DNA from: Roseateles saccharophilus
GTDB lineage: Bacteria; Pseudomonadota; Gammaproteobacteria; Burkholderiales; Burkholderiaceae_C
Direction of reading: 5' to 3'
DNA length: 64,000 bases
Assembly: GCF_004342485.1 (NCBI RefSeq)
Contig: NZ_SMBU01000017.1
Location: forward strand, 1-64,000
Each line of letters opens with the position of its first letter. Position 1 is the first letter of the stretch. The notes below the pieces were generated by a model, which worked only from the letters and a program-made list of their open reading frames with translations, did no database searches and was not told the DNA's origin. A program made the translations under genes and the position numbers. Positions 27,551-37,928 of the stretch are shown in pieces.

Positions 27551-30500
27551 GCCACGGCCCCTTCCGTCTTGCCGCCGCGCTTCAGGCGCGCCGCCAGCGC
27601 GCTGAAGCCCAGGTAGATGACCGGCGTCGTGAACAGCGTCAGCAACTGGCTGACGATGAGGCCGCCCACCATGACGACGCCCAGCGGATGGCGCAGCTCG
27701 CTGCCCACGCCGCTGCCCAGCATCAAGGGCAGTGCGCCGAGCAGGGCGGCCATCGTCGTCATCAGGATGGGCCGGAAGCGCAGCAGGCAGGCCTGGTGGA
27801 TGGCCTCGCGCGGGCTCAGCCCCAAGTCGCGCTCGGCTTCGAGCGCGAAGTCGATCATCATGATCGCGTTCTTCTTCACAATGCCGATCAACAGCACGAT
27901 GCCGATGATGGCGATGATGTCCAGGTCCAGCCTGAAGGCCAGCAGCGCCAGCAGCGCGCCCAGGCCCGCCGAGGGCAGCGTGGACAGGATGGTCAGCGGG
28001 TGGATGGTGCTCTCATAGAGCACGCCCAGCACGATGTACATCGTCACGATGGCCGCGAGGATCAGCAGCAGCGTGCTGGTCAGCGAGGACTGGAAGGCCA
28101 GGGCCGCGCCCTCGAAGTGGGTCTCGACGCTGAGCGGCAGTTGCAGCGCCTCCACCTCGGCCTTGATGGCGCTCACCGCCTCGCCCAGCGAGGACCCCGG
28201 CGCGAGGTTGAAGGAAATGGTCGCCGCCGGGAACTGGGCCACGTGGTTGACGGCCAGCGGCGCCAGCCTCTCGGCGAAATGCGCCACCGAGCTCAGCGGC
28301 ACCTGGGTGCCGTTCGCACCGGGCACGTAGAGGCGCTGCAGCCCGTCCAGGCCCTGGCGGTGGCCGGGCGCCACCTCCAGCACGACGCGGTACTGGTTGC
28401 TCTGCGTGAAGATGGTCGAGATCAGGCGCTGGCCGAAGGCGCTGTACAGCGCGCTGTCGATGGCCGCGACCGTCACGCCCAGGCGCCCGGCGGCGTCGCG
28501 GTCGATGTCGACATAGGCCTGCAGGCCCTGCTCCTGCTGGTCGCTGGCGACGTCGGCGATCTGCTTGAGGCCGCGCAGATGCTCCAGCACCGCCGTCGTC
28601 GAGCGGCTCAATTCGGCCGAGTCCGGCGAGGAGAGGGTGAACTGGTACTGCGTCTTGGCGACGCGGTCCTCGATGGTCAGGTCCTGCACGGGCTGCAGAT
28701 AGAGGGCGATGCCGGGCTCGACGGCGACCGAGTCGGTCAGCCGCCGCGCCACCTCGGCGGCGCTCTCGCCGCGGGCCTCCTTGGCCTTCAGCGCGATCTG
28801 CAGCCGGCCCTGGTTCAGCGTCGTGTTGCCGCCGTCAACGCCGATGAAGGACGAGACGCTCTCCACGGCCGGGTCCTGCAGCACGCGCTCGGCAACGCGC
28901 TGCTGGTGCTCGGCCATCGCGGCGAAGGAGGTGGACTGGGCCGCCTCGGTGATGCCCTGGATCTGTCCCGTGTCCTGCACCGGGAAGAAGCCCTTGGGCA
29001 CCAGCAGATAGAGCACGCCGGTCAGGATCAGCGTCGCGATGAAGACGACCAGGGTCGCAGCCGAGCGGTCCAGCACCCAGCTCAGCATGCGGCCGTAGGC
29101 GGCGATGGTGTCGTCGAAGGCCTTGCCGACTAAAACCCACAGCCGGCCGTGGTCCTCGTCGTGCTCGTGGTGCAGCAGCCGGGCGCACATCATCGGCGTC
29201 AGCGTCAGCGACACGAAGGCCGAGATCAGGATGGACACGGCCAGCGTGATCGCGAACTCGTGGAAGAGCCGGCCGACGACGTCGCCCATGAAGAGCAGCG
29301 GGATCAGCACCGCGATCAGGGAGACCGTCAGCGAGATGATGGTGAAGCCGATCTGCTTGGAGCCGGTCAGCGCGGCGGCGAACGCGGACACGCCTTCGCC
29401 GCCCTCTTCCATATGCCGCGCGATGTTCTCGATCATCACGATGGCGTCGTCCACCACGAAACCCGTGGAGATCACCAAGGCCATCAGCGTCAGGTTGTTG
29501 ATCGAGAACCCGGCCATGTACATCACGCCGAAGGTGCCCACCAGCGACACCGGCACCGCCACGGCCGGGATGATGGTGGCCGGCAGGCTGCGCAGGAAGA
29601 CGAAGATGACGCCGATGACCAGCACGACGGCGAACAGCAGCTCGTGCTGCACGTCGCGCACCGAGGCGCGGATGGTGGTCGTGCGGTCCGACAGAATCTG
29701 CACGTCGATGGAGGCCGGCAGCGCCGCCTGCAGCTGCGGCAGCACGGCGCGCACGCGGTCCACGGTCTCGATGACGTTGGCGCCCGGCTGGCGCTGCACG
29801 TTCAGGATGACGGCGGCCGTGGAAGACTTGCCCGTCTGCCCGGCCCAGGCGGCCAGGCGCAGGTTCTCGGCGTCATCCACCAACTGGGCCACATCCTTGA
29901 GCCGCACGGCATTGCCGTTCTTGTAGGCGATGACGAGGCTGGCGTACTCGGCGGCGTTGCGCAGCTGGTCGTTGGCATCCAGCGTGGACGCGCGCAGCGG
30001 CCCGTCGAAGCTGCCCTTCGATTGATTGACGTTGGCACCCGAGATGGCCGTGCGCACGTCGTCGATGGACAGGCCGAGCGTGGCCAGCGCGCCGGGATTG
30101 GCCTGGATGCGCACGGCCGGCCGCCGGCCGCCGGCGATGCCGACCAGCCCGACGCCCGGCACCTGCGAGATCTTCTGCGCGAGCCGGCTCTCGACGAGGT
30201 CGTGCACGCGCGGCACCGGCAGCGTGGTCGAGCTGACGGCGATGGTCAGCACCGGCGCATCCGCCGGATTGACCTTGCTGTAGACCGGCGGCATCGGCAG
30301 GTCGGCGGGCAGCAGGTTGCTGCCGGCGTTGATGGCGGCCTGCACCTCCTGCTCGGCCACGTCGAGGGACAGGCTGAGGTCGAAGCGCAGCGTGATGACC
30401 GAGGCGCCGCCCGAGCTGGTGGACGACATCTGCCCCAGGCCCGGCATCTGGCCGAACTGGCGTTCCAGCGGCGCGGTGACCGAGGAGGTCATCACGTCCG

Positions 30501-30669
30501 GGCTGGCGCCGGGGTAGAGGGTGGTGACCTGGATGGTGGGGTAGTCCACCTCGGGCAGGGCCGAGACCGGCAGCAACCGGTAGGCCAGCGCGCCGGCCAG
30601 CACGATGGCCAGCATCAGCAGCGAGGTCGCGACCGGCCGCTCGATGAAAAGGCGTGAGGGGTTCATCAC
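27547..30669 (-). CDS. mdtB: RND multidrug efflux permease, MdtB-like
   Basis: 1040 residues. The second RND subunit of the operon, with N-terminus [19 protein letters not shown] and [11 protein letters not shown] of the MdtB/MuxB branch and the proton-relay [12 protein letters not shown] (about 405-416). The start is GTG 30669 (GTGA overlap with the adaptor gene) or the adjacent ATG 30666. In E. coli the MdtB protomers do the proton work while MdtC handles substrate; this division is assumed from homology. Confidence 0.92.
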   Translation of the reverse strand: MMNPSRLFIERPVATSLLMLAIVLAGALAYRLLPVSALPEVDYPTIQVTTLYPGASPDVMTSSVTAPLERQFGQMPGLGQMSSTSSGGASVITLRFDLSLSLDVAEQEVQAAINAGSNLLPADLPMPPVYSKVNPADAPVLTIAVSSTTLPVPRVHDLVESRLAQKISQVPGVGLVGIAGGRRPAVRIQANPGALATLGLSIDDVRTAISGANVNQSKGSFDGPLRASTLDANDQLRNAAEYASLVIAYKNGNAVRLKDVAQLVDDAENLRLAAWAGQTGKSSTAAVILNVQRQPGANVIETVDRVRAVLPQLQAALPASIDVQILSDRTTTIRASVRDVQHELLFAVVLVIGVIFVFLRSLPATIIPAVAVPVSLVGTFGVMYMAGFSINNLTLMALVISTGFVVDDAIVMIENIARHMEEGGEGVSAFAAALTGSKQIGFTIISLTVSLIAVLIPLLFMGDVVGRLFHEFAITLAVSILISAFVSLTLTPMMCARLLHHEHDEDHGRLWVLVGKAFDDTIAAYGRMLSWVLDRSAATLVVFIATLILTGVLYLLVPKGFFPVQDTGQIQGITEAAQSTSFAAMAEHQQRVAERVLQDPAVESVSSFIGVDGGNTTLNQGRLQIALKAKEARGESAAEVARRLTDSVAVEPGIALYLQPVQDLTIEDRVAKTQYQFTLSSPDSAELSRSTTAVLEHLRGLKQIADVASDQQEQGLQAYVDIDRDAAGRLGVTVAAIDSALYSAFGQRLISTIFTQSNQYRVVLEVAPGHRQGLDGLQRLYVPGANGTQVPLSSVAHFAERLAPLAVNHVAQFPAATISFNLAPGSSLGEAVSAIKAEVEALQLPLSVETHFEGAALAFQSSLTSTLLLILAAIVTMYIVLGVLYESTIHPLTILSTLPSAGLGALLALLAFRLDLDIIAIIGIVLLIGIVKKNAIMMIDFALEAERDLGLSPREAIHQACLLRFRPILMTTMAALLGALPLMLGSGVGSELRHPLGVVMVGGLIVSQLLTLFTTPVIYLGFSALAARLKRGGKTEGAVA

Positions 30670-32039
30670 TGCGGCGCCGAGGCGCGGTGCTGCTGGATCC
30701 AGGCGCGGCGGTCCTCTTCGCTCATGGACTTGAGCTTGTCGACCATCGCGGGCGGCACGCGGTCCATCCAGCGCGGGCGGCCGGAGGCATCGCCGCCGCG
30801 GCCCGCCGCACCGCCTGCGCCGCCGGCCGGCGCCTTGATGACCTCGGCCTTGCCGCCATCGCGCAGGCGGTCGGCCCCGTCGGTGACGACCTGGTCGCCG
30901 GCCTTCAGCTCGCCCTGCACGCCGGTCGATTCGCCATCGGTCGCCAGCACCTGCACCTTGCGCAGCGCGACCTGGCCGTCGGCCACGACGTAGACGAAGG
31001 TGCCCGGTGCGCCGCGCTGCACGGCGGCCGTGGGCACGACGAGCACGTCCTTCAGCGTGTCCAGCTGCAGGCGCACGTTGACGAACTGGTTGGGGAAGAG
31101 GGCGTTGTCCTGGTTGGGGAATAGCGCCTTGACCTTGATCGTGCCGGTGTTGGCGTCGATGGCGTTGTCGGTGCTGGCGACGCGCCCCGAAGCCAGCATC
31201 TGCCTGTGCTCGCGGTCCCAGGCCTGCACGGGCAGCGGCAGGTTGGCGCCGAGCTGCTGGCGGATGCGCGCCAGGCGCGCGTCGGGCACGGCGAAGACGA
31301 CGGCCGCCGGCTGCGTCTGCGCGATGCTGAGCAGGCCGTTGGCATCGGTCGGCGCGACGTTGTTGCCGAGGTCGGCCTGCTTCAGGCCGGCCTGGCCGGA
31401 GATGGGCGCCGTGACGCGGGTGTAGGAGAGCTGCAGCCTGGCGTTGTCCAGCGTCGCCTGGTCGGACAGGATCGTGGCCTCGAGCTGATGCACCAGGGCC
31501 TGCTGGGTGTCGAGCTGCTGGCGCGGCGCAGCCTCCTTGGCGACGAGGTCCTTGTAGCGGGCTAGGTCGGCGCGGGCGTTCTCGAGCTGGGCCTGGTCGC
31601 GAGCAAGGGCCGCCTGGGCCTGGTCGCGCGCGATCTCGAAGGGCCGCGGGTCGATCAGCGCCAGCGCCTGACCGGCCTTCACGGCCTGGCCTTCCTTGAA
31701 GTAGATGGCCTTGAGCTCGCCGCCGACCTTGGCGCGCACGACGGCCGTGTTGGCCGAGGCGATGCTGCCGATGGCCTCCACCGCCACGGCCACGTCACGC
31801 CGCTGCACGGCCGCGACCGACACCGGCTGCGGCCGGTTGGCGCCGGGGAAGCGGCCACCGCGCGCACCGCCACCGGGGCCGCCCGCGGCCGACGCCGCCG
31901 ATGCCGGGCCTTCAGCGCCCGCGCCGCCATGCCCCTTCCACCACCAGCCGCCCAAGGCAACACCGGCCACGGCCACTCCGGCCAACAACCAGGGCCGCAC
32001 GGCGCCGGTCGAGCTGCGACTGGAATTCTTCTTCTGCAT
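30666..32039 (-). CDS. mdtA: RND efflux periplasmic adaptor, MdtA-like
   Basis: 457 residues. A membrane-fusion protein linking pump and outer-membrane channel. One N-terminal membrane anchor (about 18-32), a Gly/Ala linker, lipoyl half-motifs, a coiled-coil hairpin (about 140-215) and beta-barrel domains. The C-terminus has an unusual extension with acidic/basic residues (about 425-457). First gene of the adaptor-MdtB-MdtC-channel operon and divergent from pth. No two-component regulator is adjacent. Confidence 0.92.
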   Translation of the reverse strand: MQKKNSSRSSTGAVRPWLLAGVAVAGVALGGWWWKGHGGAGAEGPASAASAAGGPGGGARGGRFPGANRPQPVSVAAVQRRDVAVAVEAIGSIASANTAVVRAKVGGELKAIYFKEGQAVKAGQALALIDPRPFEIARDQAQAALARDQAQLENARADLARYKDLVAKEAAPRQQLDTQQALVHQLEATILSDQATLDNARLQLSYTRVTAPISGQAGLKQADLGNNVAPTDANGLLSIAQTQPAAVVFAVPDARLARIRQQLGANLPLPVQAWDREHRQMLASGRVASTDNAIDANTGTIKVKALFPNQDNALFPNQFVNVRLQLDTLKDVLVVPTAAVQRGAPGTFVYVVADGQVALRKVQVLATDGESTGVQGELKAGDQVVTDGADRLRDGGKAEVIKAPAGGAGGAAGRGGDASGRPRWMDRVPPAMVDKLKSMSEEDRRAWIQQHRASAPQ

Positions 32040-32124
32040 TCGGGTCCACTCCTGATGAGGGGGCTAGTGTCCGGGCCGAATGTAGCTAGAGCATTGCTGG
32101 CCCGACCAAAACTAAGATGCCCGC

Positions 32125-32757
32125 ATGATCAAGCTGATGGTCGGCCTGGGCAACCCGGGCCCGGAGTACGAAGACACGCGCCACAACGCCGGTTTCTGGT
32201 GGATAGACGGCCTGGCGAGGGGGCTGAAAGTCATGCTCGCGCCGGACAAGGCCTATCACGGCCTCGTCGCGCGCGTGAACCATGCGCCGGGGGCCAGCGG
32301 CCCGATCTGGCTGCTGCAGCCCATGACCTATATGAACCTCTCGGGCAAATCCGTCGCGGCGCTGGCGCGCTTCTTCAAGATCGCGCCCGACGAGATCCTC
32401 GCCATCCACGACGAGCTGGACCTGCCGGCCGGCGAGATGAAGTTCAAGAAGGGCGGCGGCAACGGCGGCCACAACGGCCTGAAGGACATGCAGGCCCAGC
32501 TCGGCAGCGGCGACTTCTGGCGGCTGCGGCTGGGCATAGGCCACCCGGGCCACAAGGCTGAGGTGGCCGGCTATGTGCTGCGCAAGCCCCCGCTGGCCGA
32601 ACGCCAGGCCGTGGAGGACTGCATCGAGAAGAGTTACGCCGCCGTCGAGCTGATGCTGCGCGGCGAGATGGACAAGGCGCTAGCCAAGATTCACGCCAAA
32701 CCGCCGCGCCCCAAGCCCCCCAAACCGCAGCCGCCGGCCGACACCCCGGGCTCATGA
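32125..32757 (+). CDS. pth: Peptidyl-tRNA hydrolase
   Basis: 210 residues. Releases tRNA from prematurely dropped peptidyl-t[13 protein letters not shown] at about 6-15, the catalytic His in TRHNAGF (about 19-25) and the Asp in HDELDLP (about 94-100) are present, plus GGNGGHNGL (about 112-120). The Pro/Lys-rich tail is longer than in E. coli. It overlaps the next gene by ATGA. Confidence 0.96.
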   Translation: MIKLMVGLGNPGPEYEDTRHNAGFWWIDGLARGLKVMLAPDKAYHGLVARVNHAPGASGPIWLLQPMTYMNLSGKSVAALARFFKIAPDEILAIHDELDLPAGEMKFKKGGGNGGHNGLKDMQAQLGSGDFWRLRLGIGHPGHKAEVAGYVLRKPPLAERQAVEDCIEKSYAAVELMLRGEMDKALAKIHAKPPRPKPPKPQPPADTPGS

Positions 32758-33167
32758 AAACGCTGCTGCTGGCCCTCGCCGCCATCACCGCCCTGCCCAC
32801 CCTCGCGCAAAGCCAGGTGCGCCACGCCCAGGTCTATCGCTGCGGCCCCGACGGCCGCGACCTGCGCGATTCGCCTTGCCCGGGCGGCCCGGCCGCCAGC
32901 GGCGCCATCCGCTACGACGAGCCCAGCGCCGCCGACAGCCGCGCCGCACGCGAGCGCCACCTGGCCGACGCCAGGCAGGCCGCGGCCCTGGCCAGCGCGC
33001 GCCGCGCCAGCGAGGCCGAGGCCCGCCACCAGCGCAGCCAGGCCGTGGGCCTGCAGACGCTGCCGCCGCCGGCCCAGGCCGCCAGCGCGCCCCGGGTCGT
33101 GCATCTCAAGCCGCCCAAGCTCGCCCGGCCGCACAAGCCGAAGCCCGCGGCCAGCTCGGCCCGATAG
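32754..33167 (+). CDS. Small secreted protein, DUF4124-like
   Basis: 137 residues. Signal peptide about 1-18 (LPTLAQS). The mature start ([19 protein letters not shown], about 27-45) resembles the DUF4124 pattern of a Tyr-x-Cys followed by DxPC. An Ala/Arg-rich helical middle (about 60-90) and a Pro/Lys-rich tail follow. Coupled to pth by a 4-base overlap. Function unknown. Confidence 0.65.
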   Translation: MKTLLLALAAITALPTLAQSQVRHAQVYRCGPDGRDLRDSPCPGGPAASGAIRYDEPSAADSRAARERHLADARQAAALASARRASEAEARHQRSQAVGLQTLPPPAQAASAPRVVHLKPPKLARPHKPKPAASSAR

Positions 33168-33177
33168 AATCCGCGCC

Positions 33178-33538
33178 GTTGGTGCTCGCGCCCGGCCTCA
33201 AGCCGGCTGCAGTTCAACGGGAATCAGGAGGGCAGACCGCCACGCGGTGAGCGCCTCCAGATCAGTCCGAGCGATGCAGCGCGCCCCGATTGGGGATGAG
33301 CTGCAAGGCGCAAATCGCAGCCATAGCCTGCTATGGCGAGGATTTGCAACGCAGCAGATCGCCCCAGTCGGGGATGTGCTGCGCGCGAGGGCTGGTCTGG
33401 AGGTGCTCTGCCTAACCTGAGCTGTCCCCGCAACGGTAAGTGGACGAGGCCCTCGCGCCTCAGCGTTCTATCCACGGCCACTGGCTTCACAGCTGGGAAG
33501 GTCTTGAATGCAGTGCCACCAGCCCGGATACCGGCCAA
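33178..33538 (+). promoter_or_regulatory. Cobalamin (AdoCbl) riboswitch with a large peripheral insertion
   Basis: Conserved class features are in order: GGTGCTCGC (33181), the CAACGGGAATCAGG segment (about 33215-33228), the core GAGCTGTCCCCGCAACGGTAAG (the part after 33419), the CCACTGGC...GGGAAGG segment (about 33478-33501) and a closing stem GGATACCGGCC (about 33526-33537). It precedes btuB and the B12 operon. Adenosylcobalamin binding normally shuts such operons off. Between the GGGAATCAGG part and the core, about 185 bases form a long extra arm, annotated separately. Confidence 0.92.
33229..33412 (+). repeat. REP-like long hairpin inserted in the riboswitch arm
   Basis: Nested pairing is visible: GGCAGA (33231) with TCTGCC (33407), CCTCCAGATCAG (33254) with CTGGTCTGGAGG (33392), and a central hairpin GCAAATC...GATTTGC (33310-33347) topped by GCCATAG/CTATGGC. 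Two near-copies of a small hairpin, CGCCCCGATTGGGGATG (33282) and CGCCCCAGTCGGGGATG (33360), flank the centre, each followed by a GCTGC. It looks like a mobile palindromic repeat absorbed into the aptamer's peripheral arm. Confidence 0.7.
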
Positions 33539-33627
33539 CGACGGGGTCGCCTCGCACAAGCGGGCGGCCGTTTTCAGCTGCGCTGCGGGGGTCAGGGCGG
33601 CTGAGTGAACAGTTCGCGTCAACTCCC

Positions 33628-35508
33628 ATGTCCCGTTCCTTCCTCGCGGCCCGCCGGCCCGTGCTTTCCCTTTTCGCCCTGTCCACCCTGGCCCTGGCGG
33701 CATCCGCCCACGCCCAGAGCAACCTCGAACCGGTCGTCGTGACCGGTACCCGCGAAGCCCAGCCCCTGCGTCGCAGCGTGGCCGACATCGTGCTCGTCGA
33801 CAGCGACACGCTGCGCGACAGCGGCGTCGACACCGTGGAAGAGGCGCTGCGCCGCTTCGGCGGGCTGCAGATCCTGCGCAACGGCGGCCCCGGCCAGAGC
33901 TCGGGCTATTTCCTGCGCGGCACGGGTACCAGCAGCACCCTCGTGCTGGTCGACGGCGTGCGTGTCGGCTCGGCGACGCTGGGCCAGGCCGAGTTCGAGT
34001 CGATGAGCCTGGCCCAGGTGGATCGCATCGAGGTGCTGCGCGGCCCGGCATCCAGCCTCTACGGTGCGGGCGGCGTGATCCAGATCTTCACGCGCCGCGG
34101 CCAGGGCCCGCTACAGGTCAGCGGCGCGGCTGCGGTCGGCAGCTACGGCTCGGCCGAGGGCAGCCTGGCCGTCAGCGGCTCGCAGGGCGCCTTCGACTAC
34201 GCGGCGAGCGTCGCGCACGAGAGGAGCCGCGGCGTGTCGGCCATCCGGCCCAACGACCAGTTCGGCAACTACAACCCCGACAATGACGGCTTCAAGCGCT
34301 CCAGCGGCAGCGTGCGGCTGGGCTTCACGCCGATGGAAGGCCATCGGATCGGGCTGAATGCCAGCGAAAGCAAGCTCAATGCGCAGTACGACAGCGCCGA
34401 GTACCCGCCGCCGGACTACAAGCCGGACCCGTCGCCCGACTTCCGCAACCGCCTGACCACCAGGCTCGTCGCCGCCGACTATCGCGGCCGCATCTCCGAC
34501 CTGTGGACGACGACGCTGCAGGCAGCGCACAACACCGACGACTCGCTCAGCGGCGGCACGGTCCTCTCGCTGGCGCGCTACAAGACCGACCGCGACCAGT
34601 TCACCTGGCAGAACGCGCTGAAGCTCGACCCGGACCAGCAGCTCATGCTCGCCTACGAGCAAATGCGCGAAGAGGTCCGGGCCGACGCGTTCGCCAGCAA
34701 GCTCAAGCGCACCAACAAGGCCGGCGTGCTGGGCTATGCCGGCCAGTTCGGCCCGGCCGCGCTGGAAGCCAGCCTGCGCCGCGACGACAACTCGGCCTAT
34801 GGCGGCAACACGACGGGCAGCATCGGCGCCAGCTATGCGCTGACCTCCACGCTGAAGCTGCGCGCACTGGCCGGCAAGACCTACCGCGCCCCCACGTTCA
34901 ACGACCTCTACTTCCCCGGCTACGGCGTCGCCACGGTGCGCCCCGAGAAGGGCCGCAGCGCGGAACTCGGGCTCAACTGGCTGTCAGGCAGCAGCTCGGC
35001 CAGCCTGACCGTCTACCGCAACAAGGTGCGGGACCTCATCGGCTACGACCCTGACCCCAGCCATACCGACTGCCCGTCGGGCTATTTCGGCTGCGCATCC
35101 AACGTCTCCAGGGCCACGCTGCAGGGCGCGACGCTGGCCGCGACGCATCGCCTCGGCAACCTGAGCCTGCGGGCTTCGGTCGACGTGCTGGACGCCCAGG
35201 ACGACATCACGCACAAGCGCCTGAACCGCCGCGCCGCCCACCAGGAGAGCCTGTCGGCCGACTACGATGCCGGTGCCTGGAGCGCCGGCGCCTCGCTGAC
35301 GGACATCGGCGCACGGCCCGACAGCGGCATCACGCTGGGCGCCTATGCGCTGCTGGACCTGCGTGCGAGCTGGCGCTTCATGCCGCAATGGCGCCTCGAG
35401 GCCAAGGTGTTGAACGCCGGCGACCACCGCGTCGAGCCGGTGCGCGACTACCAGGGCCTGGGCCGTCAGGCCTGGATTGGTCTGCGTTTCGACACCAAGG
35501 GCTTGTAA
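33628..35508 (+). CDS. btuB: TonB-dependent vitamin B12 outer-membrane receptor BtuB
   Basis: 626 residues from ATG 33628, after which a signal peptide (ending near AHAQ, about 31) follows. Imports corrinoids with TonB energy. TonB box-like EPVVVTGTR (about 35-43), a plug domain (about 45-165, with LRNGGPGQSSGYFLRG) and a 22-strand-type barrel. The riboswitch directly upstream supports the corrinoid role. Confidence 0.93.
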   Translation: MSRSFLAARRPVLSLFALSTLALAASAHAQSNLEPVVVTGTREAQPLRRSVADIVLVDSDTLRDSGVDTVEEALRRFGGLQILRNGGPGQSSGYFLRGTGTSSTLVLVDGVRVGSATLGQAEFESMSLAQVDRIEVLRGPASSLYGAGGVIQIFTRRGQGPLQVSGAAAVGSYGSAEGSLAVSGSQGAFDYAASVAHERSRGVSAIRPNDQFGNYNPDNDGFKRSSGSVRLGFTPMEGHRIGLNASESKLNAQYDSAEYPPPDYKPDPSPDFRNRLTTRLVAADYRGRISDLWTTTLQAAHNTDDSLSGGTVLSLARYKTDRDQFTWQNALKLDPDQQLMLAYEQMREEVRADAFASKLKRTNKAGVLGYAGQFGPAALEASLRRDDNSAYGGNTTGSIGASYALTSTLKLRALAGKTYRAPTFNDLYFPGYGVATVRPEKGRSAELGLNWLSGSSSASLTVYRNKVRDLIGYDPDPSHTDCPSGYFGCASNVSRATLQGATLAATHRLGNLSLRASVDVLDAQDDITHKRLNRRAAHQESLSADYDAGAWSAGASLTDIGARPDSGITLGAYALLDLRASWRFMPQWRLEAKVLNAGDHRVEPVRDYQGLGRQAWIGLRFDTKGL

Positions 35509-35534
35509 TCGCCACCTCCTGAAGCCGAACCCGG

Positions 35535-36095
35535 ATGGGCATCCAGCACGAACTCATCGTCGGCGGCCAGCGCAGCGGCAAGTCGCGCCGCGCGGAGGGC
35601 CTGGCCCTGCGCTGGCAGGCCGGGGGCGGACGGGTCGCGGTCATCGCCACCGCGCTGGCCGCCGACGACGAGATGCGTGCCCGCATCGGCCACCACCGCG
35701 CCACGCGGCCGGCGAGCTTCGACACCATCGAGGCCCCGCTGGCCCTGAGCGCGGCCCTGGCCCAGGCCGACGACGCGAACACGCTGATCGTCGTCGACTG
35801 TCTGACGCTGTGGCTGGTCAACTGGCTGATGCCGGCCAGCGGCGCACCGGACGCGCCGGGCTGGCAGGCCGAGCGCGCCGCGCTGCTGGACCTGCTGCCG
35901 CGGCTGGCCTCACCCGTCGTCTTTGTGTCCAACGAGGTCGGCTGGGGCGTGTCGCCGCTGGGCCGCGAGGTGCGCGACTATGTCGACGAACTCGGCCGGC
36001 TCAACCAGGACGTGGCACGGCGCTGCGGCCGGCTGACACTGATGGTCGCGGGCCAGGCCTGGACGCGGCCCGTAGAGGATTCCAACGATGCTTGA
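35535..36095 (+). CDS. cobU: Adenosylcobinamide kinase / guanylyltransferase
   Basis: 186 residues. Phosphorylates adenosylcobinamide and transfers GMP to it. The P-loop is GGQRSGKSRRAE (about 10-21); the VVDCLTLWLVNWL segment (about 95-107) and SNEVGWGVSPLGREVRDYVDELGRLNQ (cut: about 133-159) are family hallmarks. Also called CobP. Overlaps btuF by 8 bases. Confidence 0.95.
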   Translation: MGIQHELIVGGQRSGKSRRAEGLALRWQAGGGRVAVIATALAADDEMRARIGHHRATRPASFDTIEAPLALSAALAQADDANTLIVVDCLTLWLVNWLMPASGAPDAPGWQAERAALLDLLPRLASPVVFVSNEVGWGVSPLGREVRDYVDELGRLNQDVARRCGRLTLMVAGQAWTRPVEDSNDA

Positions 36096-36945
36096 ACGCT
36101 TCTTCTTCGCGCTGCTGCTGGCCTGCGCCCTGCCCGCACAGGCCGTCGACATCAAGGACGACCTCGGCCAGACCACGGTGCTGGCCGCGCCGCCGCAGCG
36201 CATCGTCAGCCTGCTGCCCTCGCTGACCGAGACGGTCTGCGAGCTCGGCGCCTGCGCCCGCCTCGTCGGCGTGGACCGCTACTCCAACTTCCCGGCGCAG
36301 GTGAACGCCCTGCCCAAGCTCGGCGGCATGGACGACACCAATGTCGAGCTGATCGCCTCGCTCAAGCCCGACGTCGTGCTGGTGGCCGTGTCCTCGCGCG
36401 TGGCCGAGCGGCTGCGGGCGCTGGGGCTCAAGGTCGTCGCGCTGGAGCCGCGTTCCTACAAGGATGTGCAGCGCGTGCTCGGCATCATCGGCCGCGTGCT
36501 CGCCGTGCCGGACGCGCAGCGCGTGTGGCGCCGCATCGAGGCCGGCGTGGCCGCGGCCGCCAGCAGCGTGCCGCCGGCGGCGCGCGGCATCCGCGTCTAC
36601 TACGAGGTCGCCAGCGGCCTGTATGCGGCCGGCGAGTCTTCGTTCATGGGCGAGACGCTGGCGCGCCTGGGCGCCGGCAACATCATCCCGTCCGGCCTCG
36701 GCCCCTTCCCCAAGATCAACCCCGAGTTCGTCGTCAAGGCCAATCCCGGCCTCATCATGGTCGGCGATCGCGGCGCCGAGGGCCTGGCCGAGCGCCCCGG
36801 CTGGAACCGCATCGACGCCGTGCGCAACGGCCGCATCTGCGTGTTCAAGGCCGAGGACGGCGACGTGCTCTCCCGCCCCGGCCCGCGCATGGCCGAGGCG
36901 GCCCAGATCATGGCGCGCTGCCTGCGGGAAAAGGCAGCCTCGTGA
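36088..36945 (+). CDS. btuF: Cobalamin ABC transporter substrate-binding protein BtuF
   Basis: 285 residues. Periplasmic B12-binding protein with signal peptide (about 1-18, ALPAQA). The segment PPQRIVSLLPSLTETVCELG (about 34-53) and later EARS-type lobes fit the BtuF/FepB class III fold. Coupled to btuC through GTGA. Confidence 0.92.
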   Translation: MLERFFFALLLACALPAQAVDIKDDLGQTTVLAAPPQRIVSLLPSLTETVCELGACARLVGVDRYSNFPAQVNALPKLGGMDDTNVELIASLKPDVVLVAVSSRVAERLRALGLKVVALEPRSYKDVQRVLGIIGRVLAVPDAQRVWRRIEAGVAAAASSVPPAARGIRVYYEVASGLYAAGESSFMGETLARLGAGNIIPSGLGPFPKINPEFVVKANPGLIMVGDRGAEGLAERPGWNRIDAVRNGRICVFKAEDGDVLSRPGPRMAEAAQIMARCLREKAAS

Positions 36946-37928
36946 CGATGACCCTCCGTCCCGGCCTGCTGCTGACCCTTCTGCTGGCCATCGGCCTGCT
37001 CTGCGTGCTGGCCGGCGTGGGGGTCGGCAGCACCGGCTGGGCCGACCTGCACGACGAGGGCATGGCCGTCGTCCTGTGGGAGATCCGCCTGCCGCGCTCT
37101 CTCGGCGCCTGGTGGGCCGGTGCGCTGCTGGGCATGGCCGGCGCGATCTCGCAGGGTCTGTTCCGCAACCCGCTGGCCGACCCCTATCTGCTGGGCAGCG
37201 CCGCGGGTGCCGAACTCGCCGTCGCGATCACGCTCGCTCTGACCGGCGTATCGGCACAGAACGCGTCGCTGCTGGCCCAGGTGGGCCTGACGGGCCTGGC
37301 CTTCGTCGGCACGCTGGTGGGCGTGGGCCTCACGCTGATCCTCGCGCGCGGTGCGGAACAATCGCTGAGGCTGCTGCTGGCCGGCGTCGTCGTCGGCGTC
37401 GTGCTGAACGCGTTGACCAACCTGGTCGCCCTGTGGACGCCGGACATCCTGCGCGCCATGCAGTCCTTCCTGCTCGGCAACACCGGGCTGCTGGGGTGGA
37501 ACAGCGTTGGCGTGATGGCCGCGAGCGGCGTCGTGGCCCTCGCCATCGGTCTGCTGGGCAGCCCGGCCCTGGACGCGCTGACGCTGGGCGAAGCCACCGC
37601 CACGTCGCTTGGCATGCGCCTGCCCCTCGCAAGGCTGCTTCTGATCTTCGCGTTCGCGATGGCCACAGGCGCCGCCGTCGCGCAGACCGGCGTCATCGCC
37701 TTCGTGGGTCTGGCCGCCCCCCACCTTGTTCGCACGCTGTGCCCGATGCTGCACGGCTGGCTGATCCTTCTGTCCGCCGCGGCGGGCGGTGCGCTGCTGC
37801 TGGCGGCGGATGTGCTCGCTCGTGCGCTGATCCGCCCGCAGGAACTGCCGGTCGGCCTCGTTACCGCGCTGCTGGGCGGCGCCTACCTGACCGTGCTGAT
37901 GCATCGCCGGGGAGCAGTGCGGCGATGA
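36942..37928 (+). CDS. btuC: Cobalamin ABC transporter permease BtuC
   Basis: 328 residues from GTG 36942 (ATG 36948 is the alternative). A FecCD-family permease with about nine or ten helices. LPRSLGAWWAGALLGMAGAI (about 47-66) and QGLFRNPLADPYLLG (about 68-82) are typical, as is FVGLAAPHLVR near 252-262. Confidence 0.93.
   Translation: MTMTLRPGLLLTLLLAIGLLCVLAGVGVGSTGWADLHDEGMAVVLWEIRLPRSLGAWWAGALLGMAGAISQGLFRNPLADPYLLGSAAGAELAVAITLALTGVSAQNASLLAQVGLTGLAFVGTLVGVGLTLILARGAEQSLRLLLAGVVVGVVLNALTNLVALWTPDILRAMQSFLLGNTGLLGWNSVGVMAASGVVALAIGLLGSPALDALTLGEATATSLGMRLPLARLLLIFAFAMATGAAVAQTGVIAFVGLAAPHLVRTLCPMLHGWLILLSAAAGGALLLAADVLARALIRPQELPVGLVTALLGGAYLTVLMHRRGAVRR

Noticed and set aside
33240..33608. 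Small coding frames inside the riboswitch region
   Set aside because: They are explained by the structured RNA and show no protein features.
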